Shown here: positions 48,901 through 60,255 of the stretch, in pieces
How the letters are laid out: every line of letters begins with the position of its first letter
Numbering within the stretch: position 1 is the stretch's first letter
Assembly (NCBI GenBank): GCA_022818135.1
Contig: JAFMSR010000005.1
Coordinates: 38,037,736 to 38,101,735 of the forward strand
Source of the DNA: Saxidomus purpurata
Lineage: Eukaryota > Mollusca > Bivalvia > Venerida > Veneridae
DNA length: 64,000 bases
Direction: 5' to 3'
Position numbers and translations under genes: made by a program
The notes under the pieces: generated by a model
Told to the model about the DNA's origin: nothing
Databases searched by the model: none
Seen by the model: the letters and a program-made list of their open reading frames with translations, nothing else

Positions 48901-49177
48901 GCACTCTTCTGTGGCGTAAATTTCAACCAAAAACCCCAGATCTGATAGTGATTTGCAACTATCAGGGAGTGTACGTATGCTAGCAAATAAGTGACCTGTT
49001 CTTGTAAAAAATTAGGAATTGTTTATTACACATTTATGTATTATATTGTTAATATAAGTTAATCTATTTCTTACTTTGTTCTTACTTCAGTCTCTGGGCC
49101 ACCCATGTGTCAGTGATCAGCCACCAAAATGTAGAACTCTCAAGCCAGAGGAGTTCATTGCACTTTTCCAGTTCTAA
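42835..49177 (+). CDS. FBXO25/FBXO32: F-box protein FBXO25/FBXO32 (atrogin-1/MAFbx type), complete
   Basis: This is the substrate-recognition subunit of an SCF (Skp1-Cul1-F-box) ubiquitin ligase; the vertebrate FBXO32 copy drives muscle protein loss. Seven exons join in phase: 42835-42962, 43919-44111, 45144-45237, 46804-46973, 47408-47667, 48098-48170, 49091-49177, for 334 residues against about 355-367 in vertebrates. Diagnostic motifs are the N-terminal MPYLGRDWRSPGDEWVRT, then RRFNYV, SGAVQKHIFAIL, the F-box core LTFMDLPEECRRLIV with LLWKQMCFFHFNKRQI, the CRHCNNIFW motif, HPC and the C-terminal EEFIALFQF. The KKRKKD-type nuclear signal present in both vertebrate proteins is not found in the spliced product. 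Invertebrates usually have one gene for the FBXO25/32 pair. Confidence 0.95.
43919..44111 (+). CDS. FBXO25/FBXO32: FBXO25/32 exon 2
   Basis: Follows tatccacag. Encodes a diverged central region with ISEAFIHLDMSTAGKDVRRF, which corresponds to LGEAFNRLDFSTA...SRRF in vertebrates. Ends Asn-Lys before gtttgt, phase 0. Confidence 0.93.
44152..44331. mobile_element. TA-flanked pogo-like MITE in FBXO25/32 intron 2
   Basis: Ends CAGTCAAACCTCTC and GAGAGGTTGGACTG, flanked by TA at 44150-44151 and 44332-44333; 180 bp, no coding capacity. Confidence 0.8.
44500..45155 (+). repeat. 45-bp minisatellite spanning the intron 2/exon 3 junction of FBXO25/32
   Basis: Fifteen units of agtttgtaatgtttcagatg + attgtctatttaagctgttg + aagtt. 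The last eight or so are nearly perfect; units 3-7 are shorter, with small deletions. Each unit carries the tttaag|CTGTTG acceptor and the first bases of exon 3. Because 45 is divisible by three, the frame stays open through the regular units (15-residue period KLVCNVSDDCLFKLL). Confidence 0.95.
45144..45237 (+). CDS. FBXO25/FBXO32: FBXO25/32 exon 3, starting inside a minisatellite
   Basis: Phase 0 and ungapped alignment with FNYVVRLLELIAKSQL place the start at CTG after gtctatttaag, in the last unit of the 45-bp repeat. The nearby tttcag of the same unit would give an immediate frame clash and stop. Encodes KMAFLSGAVQKHIFAILEDM. Donor gtaaga. Confidence 0.85.
45336..46314 (+). repeat. Bivalve-type ~1-kb dispersed repeat (copy in FBXO25/32 intron 3)
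   Basis: Begins tttagctcgacttttcggag and gagctatcctactcgccccg. It then has about five degenerate modules of ~150 bp (gttaagtttttcgtaccacc, ttgtttaccatcat, gtcaagctttttgacagaat) and ends ctgacagctcttgttg. It matches 59397-60377 in the opposite orientation. Confidence 0.9.
46804..46973 (+). CDS. FBXO25/FBXO32: FBXO25/32 exon 4
   Basis: Follows cttttacag. The phase fits only this acceptor of three nearby AGs. Encodes a helical linker, SQNNVAEMHRLVNFAAQAL to KLRKFKLKE, that replaces the VGKSVLVGNINMW region of vertebrates and is poorly conserved. Confidence 0.85.
47408..47667 (+). CDS. FBXO25/FBXO32: FBXO25/32 exon 5 (F-box)
   Basis: Follows atattcacag. Encodes the F-box: LTFMDLPEECRRLIVTAIPD, DIIHLGQTN, LLWKQMCFFHF and DWKYIYRRCY. 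Donor gtaagt splits a Leu codon. Confidence 0.95.
48098..48170 (+). CDS. FBXO25/FBXO32: FBXO25/32 exon 6
   Basis: Follows aacttttccag. Encodes RYGKKDVYADMLAICRHCNN with the C-x2-C pair conserved in FBXO25/32. Donor gtaaca is weak at positions 5-6. Confidence 0.93.
48220..48600. repeat. Fold-back element in FBXO25/32 intron 6
   Basis: About 50 bp at 48465-48516 (gttggtttcaatgtaatatc ...) is the imperfect reverse complement of 48543-48594 (... aatgtgatattacaccaaaa). The left flank holds further self-complementary pieces (gttatatcccgataaactca, actcagtgaaaattatca). It may be a MITE-like insertion. Confidence 0.55.
49091..49177 (+). CDS. FBXO25/FBXO32: FBXO25/32 terminal exon
   Basis: Follows ttacttcag. 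Encodes SLGHPCVSDQPPKC and LKPEEFIALFQF, then TAA at 49175-49177, the same C-terminal end as vertebrate ...DFINLFKF. Confidence 0.95.
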   Translation, partial: SLGHPCVSDQPPKCRTLKPEEFIALFQF

Positions 49178-50212
49178 ATTCTCAAACCTGGAAACTGTGA
49201 TCACAGCATACAAGAATGACTACACAATGACAACATCATTGCAAAGTGACACATAGACATTGCATTTCGCTTTGTGGCACTAACAACTTGTGTTCAGAGA
49301 ACCTTGTATACATGGCTTCATGGCATGTCAGTTATCAATACAACAAAAGGGCAGCCAGATTGGAAAAGCTGAATTAAAGCTATTGAAAGTGACTTCAGGA
49401 TTGGACATTGAAGGGAATGCATTAGGCACACGTAAGTGTTGCCCTATGCTAGCACATACATGCCTGCTTTGAGTGGACATGTTACAAATAAATGATGTTG
49501 TATGCCCTTGAAAAAGCTATTTTAGCTCATGTAAGCACAAAGCTGCCCTTCTGTCATGTTTTATCTTTAAAAAGAAAATACTAATTTGTAGTGAATAGTC
49601 AATAGAAAAGTGGTCGTGGTTTGAAACTTTTCTGATTGGTCAGTTTTGTCCAGAGCTCTTAACCAATTAGATACATCAGATTTTAGACTGGTTCTAGTGG
49701 AAAGTTTTATAATCTATCCTCCCAAAAATGTGTTCCTTTGTACTGAATTTTACGGTTTCAAGCATTTTTTAAACTGTACTCGCATTATCACATATCTGGT
49801 AGATATGCTTTCTGTTATATATCATTGATTGTATTGTTAATAGCTTATGTGCAATAATATACCTTAATTGGTGATGTTTCAATTATTAAAGTCTTTCAGT
49901 TTTATTTATATTGAAAATGATTATCCAAATTACTTATATTCCTTATATAAATTAAGTTTCTATTCTTCTGAAGTTTATAAATTCTGTTTCATGAAATTTT
50001 CAATCCCTTGTAAGAACATACATATTTTGTCCCATAAATTTTTTTAATCCTGTAATATACATCTTTTTAAAGCATGAAATAAACTGAAACTGAGCAAGTG
50101 GTCATCTTGATTTTAAAAAAGTCAGTAAATATATTACCTGAAATAAGCTGCATCTGTTTTTAAAACAGAGGTTTGACAGTACATTATTATACTTTCTTGC
50201 CAACATTAAATA

Positions 50213-50757
50213 CACCGAACCGCAAAATAAACACAATGCTTTCTTTTTTGAATATGTCTGCTGTAATTATATTTTACTGACGCAAACGTATTTTAATTTA
50301 TTTATCATGTAATATATTCTATGCCACTAAAATTATTGAAATCATCGCACCATGACACCTGACTGGCACATTAATACAAAAGCACGTTTTGCACGTGCGC
50401 GTTGAAATTAGTAAATTATTTTTAAAAATCGATAATTTCTTGACCAGTTACGATTTAACATTAAAAACACCCCAAAATATATTTGCTGACAAAATTGTAT
50501 TTTGCAATGCCACAACTTCCCCTAATTTGCGAAATCAGGCTGTCGGGATCCGAGATATTGACAATGTGTGAAAATTGAACTTGTTGGTAATGAACTTTGA
50601 CATTATGAAACCGGGTTATCTGTTGTTATATTTTAATGAAATTTCCGTATGTAGGTAAGGTACCAATGAAATGAAAAAACTCATTATTCATCTTTGAATT
50701 GATTATTTTCAATTATATGTGTTTCCCCAACTGTTGCGTTTATTTTGCGGTTCGGTG
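50213..50757. mobile_element. TA-flanked MITE with ~20-bp inverted ends
   Basis: The left end CACCGAACCGCAAAATAAAC is repeated as its exact reverse complement at the right end, and TA lies outside both (50211-50212, 50758-50759). The 545-bp interior has no transposase. It fits a Tc1/mariner-type non-autonomous element. Confidence 0.8.
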
Positions 50758-50786
50758 TAGCATAAAGGGTAAACATAATACTAAGT

Positions 50787-50938
50787 TTTGAAACTTGGTG
50801 GTATTCTCAAAAATTTGAAACCTGGTGGTATTCTCTCTAATTTGAGACTCGGTGGTTTTCTTACAAATCTAAAACCTGGTGGTACATTTGTACCGGTATT
50901 CTCACAAATCTGAAACCTGGTGGTATTCTCAGAAATTT
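50787..50938. repeat. Short tandem repeat, ~28-bp unit
   Basis: About five imperfect copies of gaaacctggtggtattctca + caaatct, the third and fourth separated by a 15-bp insert (acatttgtaccgg). Confidence 0.8.
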
Positions 50939-51271
50939 CTTTAAATTCTTTATGTATATAAATAGAAATTGTATATGTAGGCCCCATTACTTGCCAAGCG
51001 GTTGAATGTGTCGAGAATTTCTTGAAGATACAACTGATTTGGAGTAGAAGCATTCAGACATGATTTGTATATAATAGTTAATTATATTTTATTGCTTCCT
51101 TATACAGATTCTACCTGGTGTAAATAAGGCTAAACATGTTTGTATATATAGCTTGTTTTATTAGATTTAGATGTTTGTGCATTGTTTAATATCTTCCTAG
51201 GTTTGTATAAATATTGTTATGTGCATCAGTTTTTATTGTTTTTCTGAAACGCAAGTGGAAGTTATTATAAG

Positions 51272-51431
51272 AATAACTGTTTTGTAATTTTGACATTTGC
51301 GACTGTATATACGGTTTTTAATGGTCGCAAATATTTTCAACGGCGACGGCGTTAGCCGGAGCTGTTAAAACTGTTTGTGGCTATTAAAACCGTATATACA
51401 GTCGAAAATATCAAAATCACTAAATAGTTAT
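51272..51431. repeat. 160-bp near-palindromic hairpin element
   Basis: The left arm (aataactgttttgtaatttt, gcgactgtatatacggtttt) and the right arm (aaaaccgtatatacagtcga, aaatcactaaatagttat) are imperfect reverse complements over about 55 bp, around a GC-rich loop (acggcgacggcgttagccgg). A related half, gtgactatatacacg..ttaatagtcgc, recurs at about 51485-51520. Confidence 0.8.
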
Positions 51432-52369
51432 CCCTTTTCTAACGTACAATGTGTCTAAATGCGAAAATTAAACGCCGTTTGAATTTTGTGACTATATACA
51501 CGTATTAATAGTCGCAAATTTAAACGACGTTACCAATCAGAAACGACATTACATCGGTACTGTGTTAGAATGTTATTTAAGTATGTTCAAGATATTATTG
51601 GAATATAAATTTTACATTTCTCATAAATAACAATATGCTGCATTATGGTGAACATCAGTGTTAGTATCTGCATGTGTAAATCAAAGCACTGAAAGTACTG
51701 AACATTCTGCCTTGTTATGGCTTGATAAACAAGAACACTTGGAAAGTACATTGTAGTTTTTGTGGTTAAATGGATGTGCAGGAGGTACATTCTCAGTGGT
51801 AGGAAGTGTCAATTTCCCATTTACATTTTTTTAGCGACAAATTATTCTACTAAATGACAGAACATTCACCATAGTTATGCCCAAAATATAGACAGTTCAA
51901 ATTGTGTGCAAGACCCTGTTTGAATAAAGACCCCCTTACAAATTGAGACCAGTGTGGAGGATACTGTATACTGATATCTGTCATAGAAAGACCTATGAAT
52001 AAATACCACCCACCATCAAAGATTAGCTCTTCCAATCCAGTTCATTCACAGGTTTTACTGCTTAGCCTCCAATATCACTGTTTAAGTGGTTATTTTGAAA
52101 AGATCAAGTTTGATGAAATAGAAACAAACCGAAGAGACACATTCGTGGTTGTGAAAAATAATTGCTATGGTATCTATTTATTCACACTTTCTTATTAATT
52201 TTGTTAAGATAAACGTATATTAAGATATAAATATTCTTTGAATTTGTTATGTGATTTATTATATTGTTTTGTGATAGTTTGTTATTTAAGATATTGTTAT
52301 ATTGTATTTTTAATATTGAATTGTTTATATTTCACATATTTTACAAGACAAGTGAAGTCCTGAATAGAC

Positions 52370-52460
52370 ACTCACTAAATCATTTAAAATGTATGTGCTT
52401 ACTAAATTATTTAAAATGTACATGTATGTGCTTACTAAATCATTTAAAATGTATGTGCGC
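52370..52460. repeat. Three-copy short repeat
   Basis: cttactaaatcatttaaaat + gtatgtg three times with small changes, unit about 28-34 bp. Confidence 0.8.
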
Positions 52461-54199
52461 ATTCCTTTGATATGACTACAAGACCTTGCCTTTCATATGT
52501 ATATCGAGTCATGAATTGGGCAATGCTGTATTGTACACTAACCTTTCACCACTGTGAACAGTATGAACTCCTGGTAGCCGTACTCAATCTCGGCTTGTTC
52601 CGGCTAGAAGTTACATACAACAAGTGCACATATAGGTGTACATGTAAACAGATACTGTAGTGTTCCAACAGCAGCACTTCTGATTCAGTACTGATCCTCT
52701 ACGAGTGCAGCCATTGAATAGCTAGTTTTGGTGTATTAAGGCTCTGTTATATACAGTGGTTTCTTGTATAAATCTCATCTGTCAGTAGCATACCATCTCT
52801 TTGATCTTCCATGTAACAGTTACAGACACTGTGTAGTGGTATTCATGTACATTCTCATACATTACTTGCTTTTTGTGACAAAGTTAATTTCAAAAAATAA
52901 ACTGAAATATGAAAATTGTTGTCTTTGTTTTTTTCTTTTAGCTGATTGGGTTAAGTACTTCAGCTGTTCATTTATTTAACAACTTCCTCACCTGTGGTTT
53001 TTACTATCAAGTTTTCTTTCAGTTGAAAGTCAGCTATCAAGAATAGTGGAGGAAAAAGTTTACTGGTGTACAAAATAAAAAAATAGGTTCAGTTCACATC
53101 TCAACTTAAAGTCCATCTTGCTTCTTGTGAATCATCTAGCCTACATCTGAATGAAATTGTACTGCTGACTTATTCTTTTACAACAGTCAGCTCAGCTACA
53201 TGTGGAGAGTTTGAGGGTAAACAGTCTAAGTCCTTTATTTCATGTAACTTATGATTGTTTTGTGTTGAACCCTCGAATTATGCTGTGTTGTGAATCAAAT
53301 TTCAAACAGAATCAACACAATTAATGCTTTAAGAGACAGGATATAACATTTATTTACCATATTTTCAATAGGAAATTGCTACAATTAATTCGTTATACTT
53401 TGCCATCCAGCATTCTCCTGAAGAAACAAATTTTCAGCTTCCAAATATGAAACCAAACTGTGGAGTAAACACCTCCATTGGAAATAAGTACAATATACTA
53501 TACAGCAATTGTTCCTTCTTTTTAATGTATGTTTTGTGATTCTCATTCAATCACAAATTCAGCACATGTGAGCAAGTCTGCATTTTACATTGATCTACAT
53601 GGATAAATTACGAGTCATACTGAATATGTTTCAATGTCAGAAGATAATAATTTAAGATACTGTTGAAATGCACATTTGATTAACACAATAAGGGTGATTT
53701 GGTTAATTCATCCTTTATTCTGTCATACATGTGGTATTTTCTGTGGTAACCAGGAATAATATTCAAACAACTCAGAGTCTCGGACTATTGCACTGTTGAA
53801 GAGAAAATGGAACCTTTGGTTTTAGAACCATCTCCAAGCATACAAAATGTACAGTACATTTTAATGATGACATCTGGTAAGCTGCGATCTGCTATTCATG
53901 GTGCAGCACAGAACATGTAATGTAATGGAGGTACGAAGTAGATACACAGACATAGTGTTCAAGTTTAGATCTTGTCTGGGGTACCAGTGGCTTGTCTGGG
54001 GTACCAGTGGCAGTATGTTTGAACATTTTCTTAACTTCCTGTCATGACTTTTCTTGCTCTTCTTCACTGTAAAAAAAACCAGAAAATGTGAAGGAAACAA
54101 AAAACCACTGTACCCTGTGAAAGAAACCATGACTGCTAAATATATACATGTCCTGCTTTTTTCATATCAAAGACATACATGGAAGAAACTTTCTTACTA

Positions 54200-54385
54200 A
54201 AGTAAACTCTGTTTCAACAAACTCTTTGGGACCATTTAAATTTGTTCCTTATGTCCTTTCATATAACATTTTCATAAAAAATAAAGAAAGAAAAAAAACT
54301 CTGACAGAAAATTTGTTCTTTATATCAGAATTTTCGCTATATCCAGTCATTATATATCCTGAGTGGTTACATACGGAGTTGACTG
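54200..54385. mobile_element. Degraded pogo-like MITE
   Basis: The right end reads ggagttgactg followed by TA and the left end reads TA then aagtaaactctgttt, with 'ttatatcagaattttcgcta' type internal phrases resembling other pogo-family MITEs here. The left CAG is mutated to AAG. Confidence 0.45.
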
Positions 54386-54657
54386 TATTTTCAGTTTTAG
54401 ACATGGATACTCCATGTTTATATAGCAAAATACAGGAACATGGATTTCCACCTAAGCAAACCGGTGTAGACCAATATCAGTCTGCACAACAGTCTACTTT
54501 ATGCATGGTCTACACTGTTAACACTTTAATGGTAATATCATTCATTATATAAAATTATGAGGAATACATCATGCAGTAAAAATTGAGATATCCGTTCTAC
54601 AAATTTAGCTGGTGGAGGACTAAAAACATCAAAAGTATCAATAGCAACGGTATGTTT

Positions 54658-54857
54658 TCAATCAATTATTGGCGCATAATGTAACAAATGTCCGAAGGGA
54701 CCTTTTCCAATGACGCTGGTCAGTATTACCATTAGATAAGCAAACTGTACACACCTTTTCTTTTGCTTGACATATGTATCAAGGGTCTGTGACAACTTTG
54801 CCATCTCTTTCTTGTAATGCCGTACTTTATTTTTATGTTTTCTAGAACCTATGTGCT
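54658..54857 (-). CDS. TRIT1: TRIT1 terminal exon (zinc finger, His pair)
   Basis: Acceptor ttattttag. Encodes [19 protein letters not shown] with the H-x5-H half, then a basic and finally hydrophobic tail. TGA at 54658-54660. Confidence 0.88.
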
Positions 54858-57800
54858 CTAAAATAAATAAACAACTCTTAGACAGTTTGTTATGAAAGCT
54901 CATAATTTTATAACGGAATAATGTCTGTGACATGTTAGAGGCTGGGATAAGAATATCCATCCTGAGGACACCTGTCCATTGGGCAGACACAAGGTAAGCC
55001 CATTTTACCACCCACAGGCAGGATGGATTTCAAATCCCTGCCATAAACAAATGACTGAATTTTTTTCCTATAAATTTCAATCAATTGTTTTCACTGTTAT
55101 CAATGTGATACTACTTTTTTTATAGTAATGGAGTGATTTATTAATTCATTTATATAACACAACATTAATGAATTAATAACGAAATCACTCCATTACTATA
55201 TAACAAAAACAACAAGTATAATAATACTATAACAGATACTCAAATCTGACATCTGAACTGCCAGTTAACAAATGATAGTATTATTAACTCGTAGCCTTTA
55301 TCTTGGGCTTCATGATAAATACAATGTACATAAAACTTGTAAAACAGTTGGGATCAGTTCAAAAACAGGAAGATAAAGATAGGTTTTGTGTTTTGTAATT
55401 TTTCTGATCAGTATTCCAGAAATAAGTTGATCCTGAGTCAGGGTTTGAGTCTGGCACACCATCCCAACTACTGCTGGTGTACTACACAGCTTCTTGAATT
55501 GATGCAGTTACGTTGAATGTAATAATTATCCCTACTCATCCTGAAGATAATGCACCTAAAGAGAACCAATAAATTAGACAAATAAAAAACACTTACATGT
55601 AAAAACTAAACTCTCACAGACCTGATGTTCACTAAATAGTAATATATGCATCATCACTTACTTTCCCATATATCTTTCATCACTGTCGTCACATCGCAGT
55701 ATTTACATTCCCTGTATTCATACTCATGCACCTGTTCATCTTCAGAAGGTAATGGTGGGATGGGAGACGTTTCACCCTGCAGAGGACACACACAGCACAT
55801 GCATATAATTTTATTTCCAAGTATTATGGTAGCAGTGGCTAGACTGATAGCAAATGTGATTTTTTCAGTTTCTATGAATATTGAAATTGAAAGTTTGTTT
55901 CTTTTGAATCTTTCATGAGATTTTGTAGCAAGATATTATTTTGATTGCTGATGGTGACATTATTAGTTTTTGTCATGAGCATGTGGTTCAGATTGCAATA
56001 TCAGTTACTAGGCTTGCACCCAGTCTTGCACTTAACAATAGATTTCTAAATGCAAACTTATAGAAATGATGCATTACCATTTAAAACAAATGATATTGAG
56101 ATGCCTTATTCGGGAAAGTGATGTCACAAGTAGTTCACGAGTCTTCTGGTATGGGCAAAATCAGTGGAAAATGCCTGTCTGATATGCAAGAAAACCACTT
56201 TATAACACTTATTCTGGATACACTATGAAAAACTTTTACATTTTACAACAGACTTCGATGGTCACAGTCAAGTGGCCCTCACAAAACCCACTCTGATTAA
56301 TTTGCCTGTATTTTATGAAACCTGAAGTAGCTCATCGTCTGATGTCTTATATAATCAAATGACCTTTTATGTCAAAAATCTATTTACATTAGAAAAGTTA
56401 TTTTTCCAAGTTTACTATGGCAACAAATTAATAATTGGATAGAAAATCCAGAGAGAACTGTAGTACATGTATATCCAATAGCATGTTTGAAGTTGACATG
56501 TTTATGTAGAAGATAAACTATATCATTAAAAAGACCATTTAACTGTTATATAGCTTGTCTACAAAATGCCATGTAGTTTACCTGTCTTAGAGCTGTAAGT
56601 ATTGTAGTTGCTGGTACTGATATATTTTCCTCCCACAATGATACATCGGTACAGTCTAAACTATATACAGAAGGCACTTCTTCCTTACATGGTCCTATAA
56701 GAAGAATTATAATGTATTGGTTTTATTTCAAAATTTTAGGCTCACTTGGCCAAACTTATAGAGGGGGATCGTTCTTTTTAATTGAAAAAGATGGATTTTG
56801 TACCTTATTAGCTAAGAAACATTAGCTTGAATTTTTTTTAAACTTTGGCCATAAGACTAAGTCAAACAAGACGGCCATGATGGCCCTATATCGCTCACCC
56901 GACTTCCATTGACTATAATAAAAGGGGTCATGATTCTAACGTAATTCATAGAAGTCCACTACACAGTGCTAAGTAACATTTCAAATATCTATTATCTGCC
57001 TGTCAGCCTTGTGTTTTTTCCCCTATATAAGCCAATGTAAAATCAAGTGATTTTCCCCCCTCCCGGGAAGGGGTAATTTTGATTAGGGGGTCATGATGGA
57101 GGTCCACTAGACAATGCTACATGCTAAATATCTAAGCTCTAGGTCTTGTGGTTTCAGAGAAGAAGATTTTTAAAGTTTTTCCTACATAAGCCTATGTAAA
57201 ACCAAGTAACCCCCGGGCAGGGTCAATTTTGACCCGGTGCTCATAATTTGAACAATCTTGGTAGAGGTCCACTAAACAATGCCACGTGCTAAATATCTAA
57301 GCTCTATGCCTAGTGGTTTCAGAGGAGAAGATGTTATAAGTTTTTCCTATTCATTGCCATAGCAGAGTACTGCATTGAATGGAATTCTTTCAACAACTTT
57401 GATAGAGCTTCATGCAAGGAACATCTCTGCAAAGTTTCATCAACATTAGCCCAGTGGTTTCAGAGATGTCATTTGAAGGAAATGGTGGACGGACGGACAT
57501 ACTTACCAGAGGTTATCCCTTTGATCTTTTTTAATCCCACAATACAATTATTTAACCCCACAATACCATTTTTAACCCCATAATGACGAAATGAACTCAA
57601 AGAACCTCACAATGCTAAGTTGTACTCAAACCCTAACCCTGTAATGTTTACTGGGCATGTACAGACGGACGGACGGACATACGACATACCCTGGACGAAG
57701 GGTGATCCTAATAGCTCACTCTGGCACTTTGTGCCAGGTGAGCTAAAAAATAGATTAGAAAAGTAATAAGAAAATTATTTGTACACTTGGCAACCAGGAG

Positions 57801-60219
57801 CAAAGACCTTGTTCAACTCAATTTCAGTGTTTTCAGTTTTTTTCCACAGACTATACTTACTTTTAAGAAACCTATTTCTCATCCATCTGTTCTGATAACG
57901 AGCATATCTTCTGGTAACTCTTTTCAGTTCTTCAATACCTGTTAAACAGTGGTGACAGTATCTATGATAAGCAAAATCTAGAATCTTTGTCATGGTTGTG
58001 TTAAACATAAAGGAGTCAGCCACTAAACTAAAAACTTTATTGTGACAAAAAATACATTTAAAAGACAAAAATACAAATTGTCCAAGGGAAGTATGACTAG
58101 AAAGTTTCACTTTTCTTTGCAAATGATTTAAAACTAGAATTATCACAGATTTAGGTGATATAATTGCATGACCTTTGACCCCTGATAAGATGAGCTTCAT
58201 GAAAATCCTTAAAGGGGTTTTTGAGATATGGTGCAGACATGAAAACCCAACAGACAGACATTATGAATACACAGACTCTTATATACAGCCCGCCACTTTT
58301 GCTCTCTGTTTTACAAATATAAGTACCTATATTAGATGTGCTTGTGCCACATAATGACCGAAAAAAAAGTGCCTATTCTTACCATTTTGCAGAGCTTTCT
58401 TGCCGGCTTCCATCTGTCTGTCTTCTTCACTCAGAATCAAGTATTCATGAAACTCCTTAAAACCAATACTTTGAAATATCCCTTTTGTATAATCAGCTTC
58501 TCTGAAAATAAATAATGTACAGTAAACTTATTATATAACAACTCCAGATGTAGCGCAATTTCTAATATGAAAAGAAAATGTAAACATAACAAACTCCGGA
58601 TAAAAGGAATAAATTTAAATGGTCACAAAGAGTCTGTTATATACAGAGTTTACTGTATACATATTTCTTACTAAATGGTGTGTCTCAAAACTCAATTCTC
58701 GAAATTTAACGAAACAGTTTCTCAACGTACCTACAAGTGACAAGATTAGGTTACACTCACAAAGCATCATCCAGTTACTGGAGTTACAGTTCATGTGATG
58801 TCAGAATAGGGTTGTAACAAACAAGATGATGGAGTATGCGGAATTTATGTGGTTATATCATTTAAATAGTGCATTCATATCCTGGATTAAGGTTATTACT
58901 AGATATCCTTTTAAATTTCCAAAGCAATGATACTCTTAGGCGGTAATAAATGTCTACAAAATAGAATGAATGTTTCAATGCAGACATACTTTCCCTGTTG
59001 AACTCTTTGCATTGTACTGTTTATGGAAGTCAGTTAGTTCATCTAACAATCCCAGTTCTAACATCTTGTCTACACGATCGTCTAGTCTCTTGTCCAAAAC
59101 TGAATCAGATATTGAGATAATCATATTTCTTTGTACAGCACAGATCATGTTTACAAGTCTTTGTCTGTGTATAAGACTTGGGTACTCTTCTTAAGTTGGA
59201 TTGAGTTACAAACAAGAAAATGATTAAAATAAATAAGCTGTGCTGTGTAGTCAATAAAACACATTTTTTATATTTTACGTCATCTGTATATAAAGGCGAT
59301 ATGAACTCTCACCACCTAAATTGCCTATTTATACAACCCATAAAACAAACAGACCCACTACCAGTCAAAAGTTTTACTAAACGTCATACCAAAATTACCA
59401 AGACTGTCGTAGGACAGCCCCCCCAACCAGACCTTTTTTAGTGCTTGCCAAAAAACAAACTTTGACAGTAAGGGCACACAAGAATTTAACTAGGAATTTC
59501 TAAGTACAAATCAAGAAAATTTTTCCAGAGTTTCTTCTTTTTGCTTACAGATAGGTCTTACGATGGTACATAAGTACTCCAACTTTCAAAGTAATATCTC
59601 AAATGGTTAAGTTAACAAGTGGACTAGAATGAAAATTTTACTGAGTTTCTAAGTCAAAAGGGCCATAATTCAAAAAAATCCTTGACAGAATTACCTTCTC
59701 CTGCCCATGTTTGGGAATCATGATGGTAAACAAGTATTCCAACTTTCAAATTAATATCTCAAACAGTTCAGTAAAAATGGACTGAGTAAAAAACTTAACC
59801 AGATTCTAAGTCGATAAAAGGCCTTAATTTTTAAAACAAACTGACAGAGTTACCTTCTCTTGCGTACAGAGGGGGTAATGATGTGAAATAGCATAAAAGT
59901 TCAACCTCAAAGGGTTAAGGCAATAAGTGGATCACCCATATTCAATGTATTTTCTAATTCAAAAGGGGCATAATTTGTCAAAACCTTGACGGTTATGTCC
60001 TCTTGTCTGTTGATGAAGGTCGTGATGGTAAACAGATGGTTAGTTTCAAGCAATACCTCCAATGGTTTTGAAATGAAGTGAGGTGTTACGGTAAAAAATT
60101 AACCAAGCTCAATACCTTTCTAAGAAAAAGGGCCAATTCTGTCAAACCTTGACGAGTTATGTACTCTTGTCTGTAGATGGAGGTTATGATGGTAAATAAG
60201 TATGGTAAGTTTCAAAGCC

Positions 60220-60255
<36 letters not shown>

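Larger units (their letters stand above)
49178..54657. other. Convergent intergenic region, FBXO25/32 and TRIT1 3' sides
   Basis: The first part is probably the FBXO25/32 3' UTR (AATAAA-type signals near 49485 and 50077). The end is probably the TRIT1 3' UTR (minus-strand AATAAA near 53712). Between lie a TA-flanked MITE (50213-50757), a short tandem repeat, a long hairpin (51272-51431), a small repeat at 52370-52460, an exact 20-bp duplication (cttgtctggggtaccagtgg) at about 53970-54010, and a degraded MITE at 54200-54385. I see no supported coding exon. Confidence 0.5.

Noticed and set aside
53861..54130. 89-codon minus-strand frame downstream of TRIT1 with a basic stretch
   Set aside because: Lies after the TRIT1 stop, no splice site links it, and it contains an exact 20-bp duplication; likely 3' UTR.
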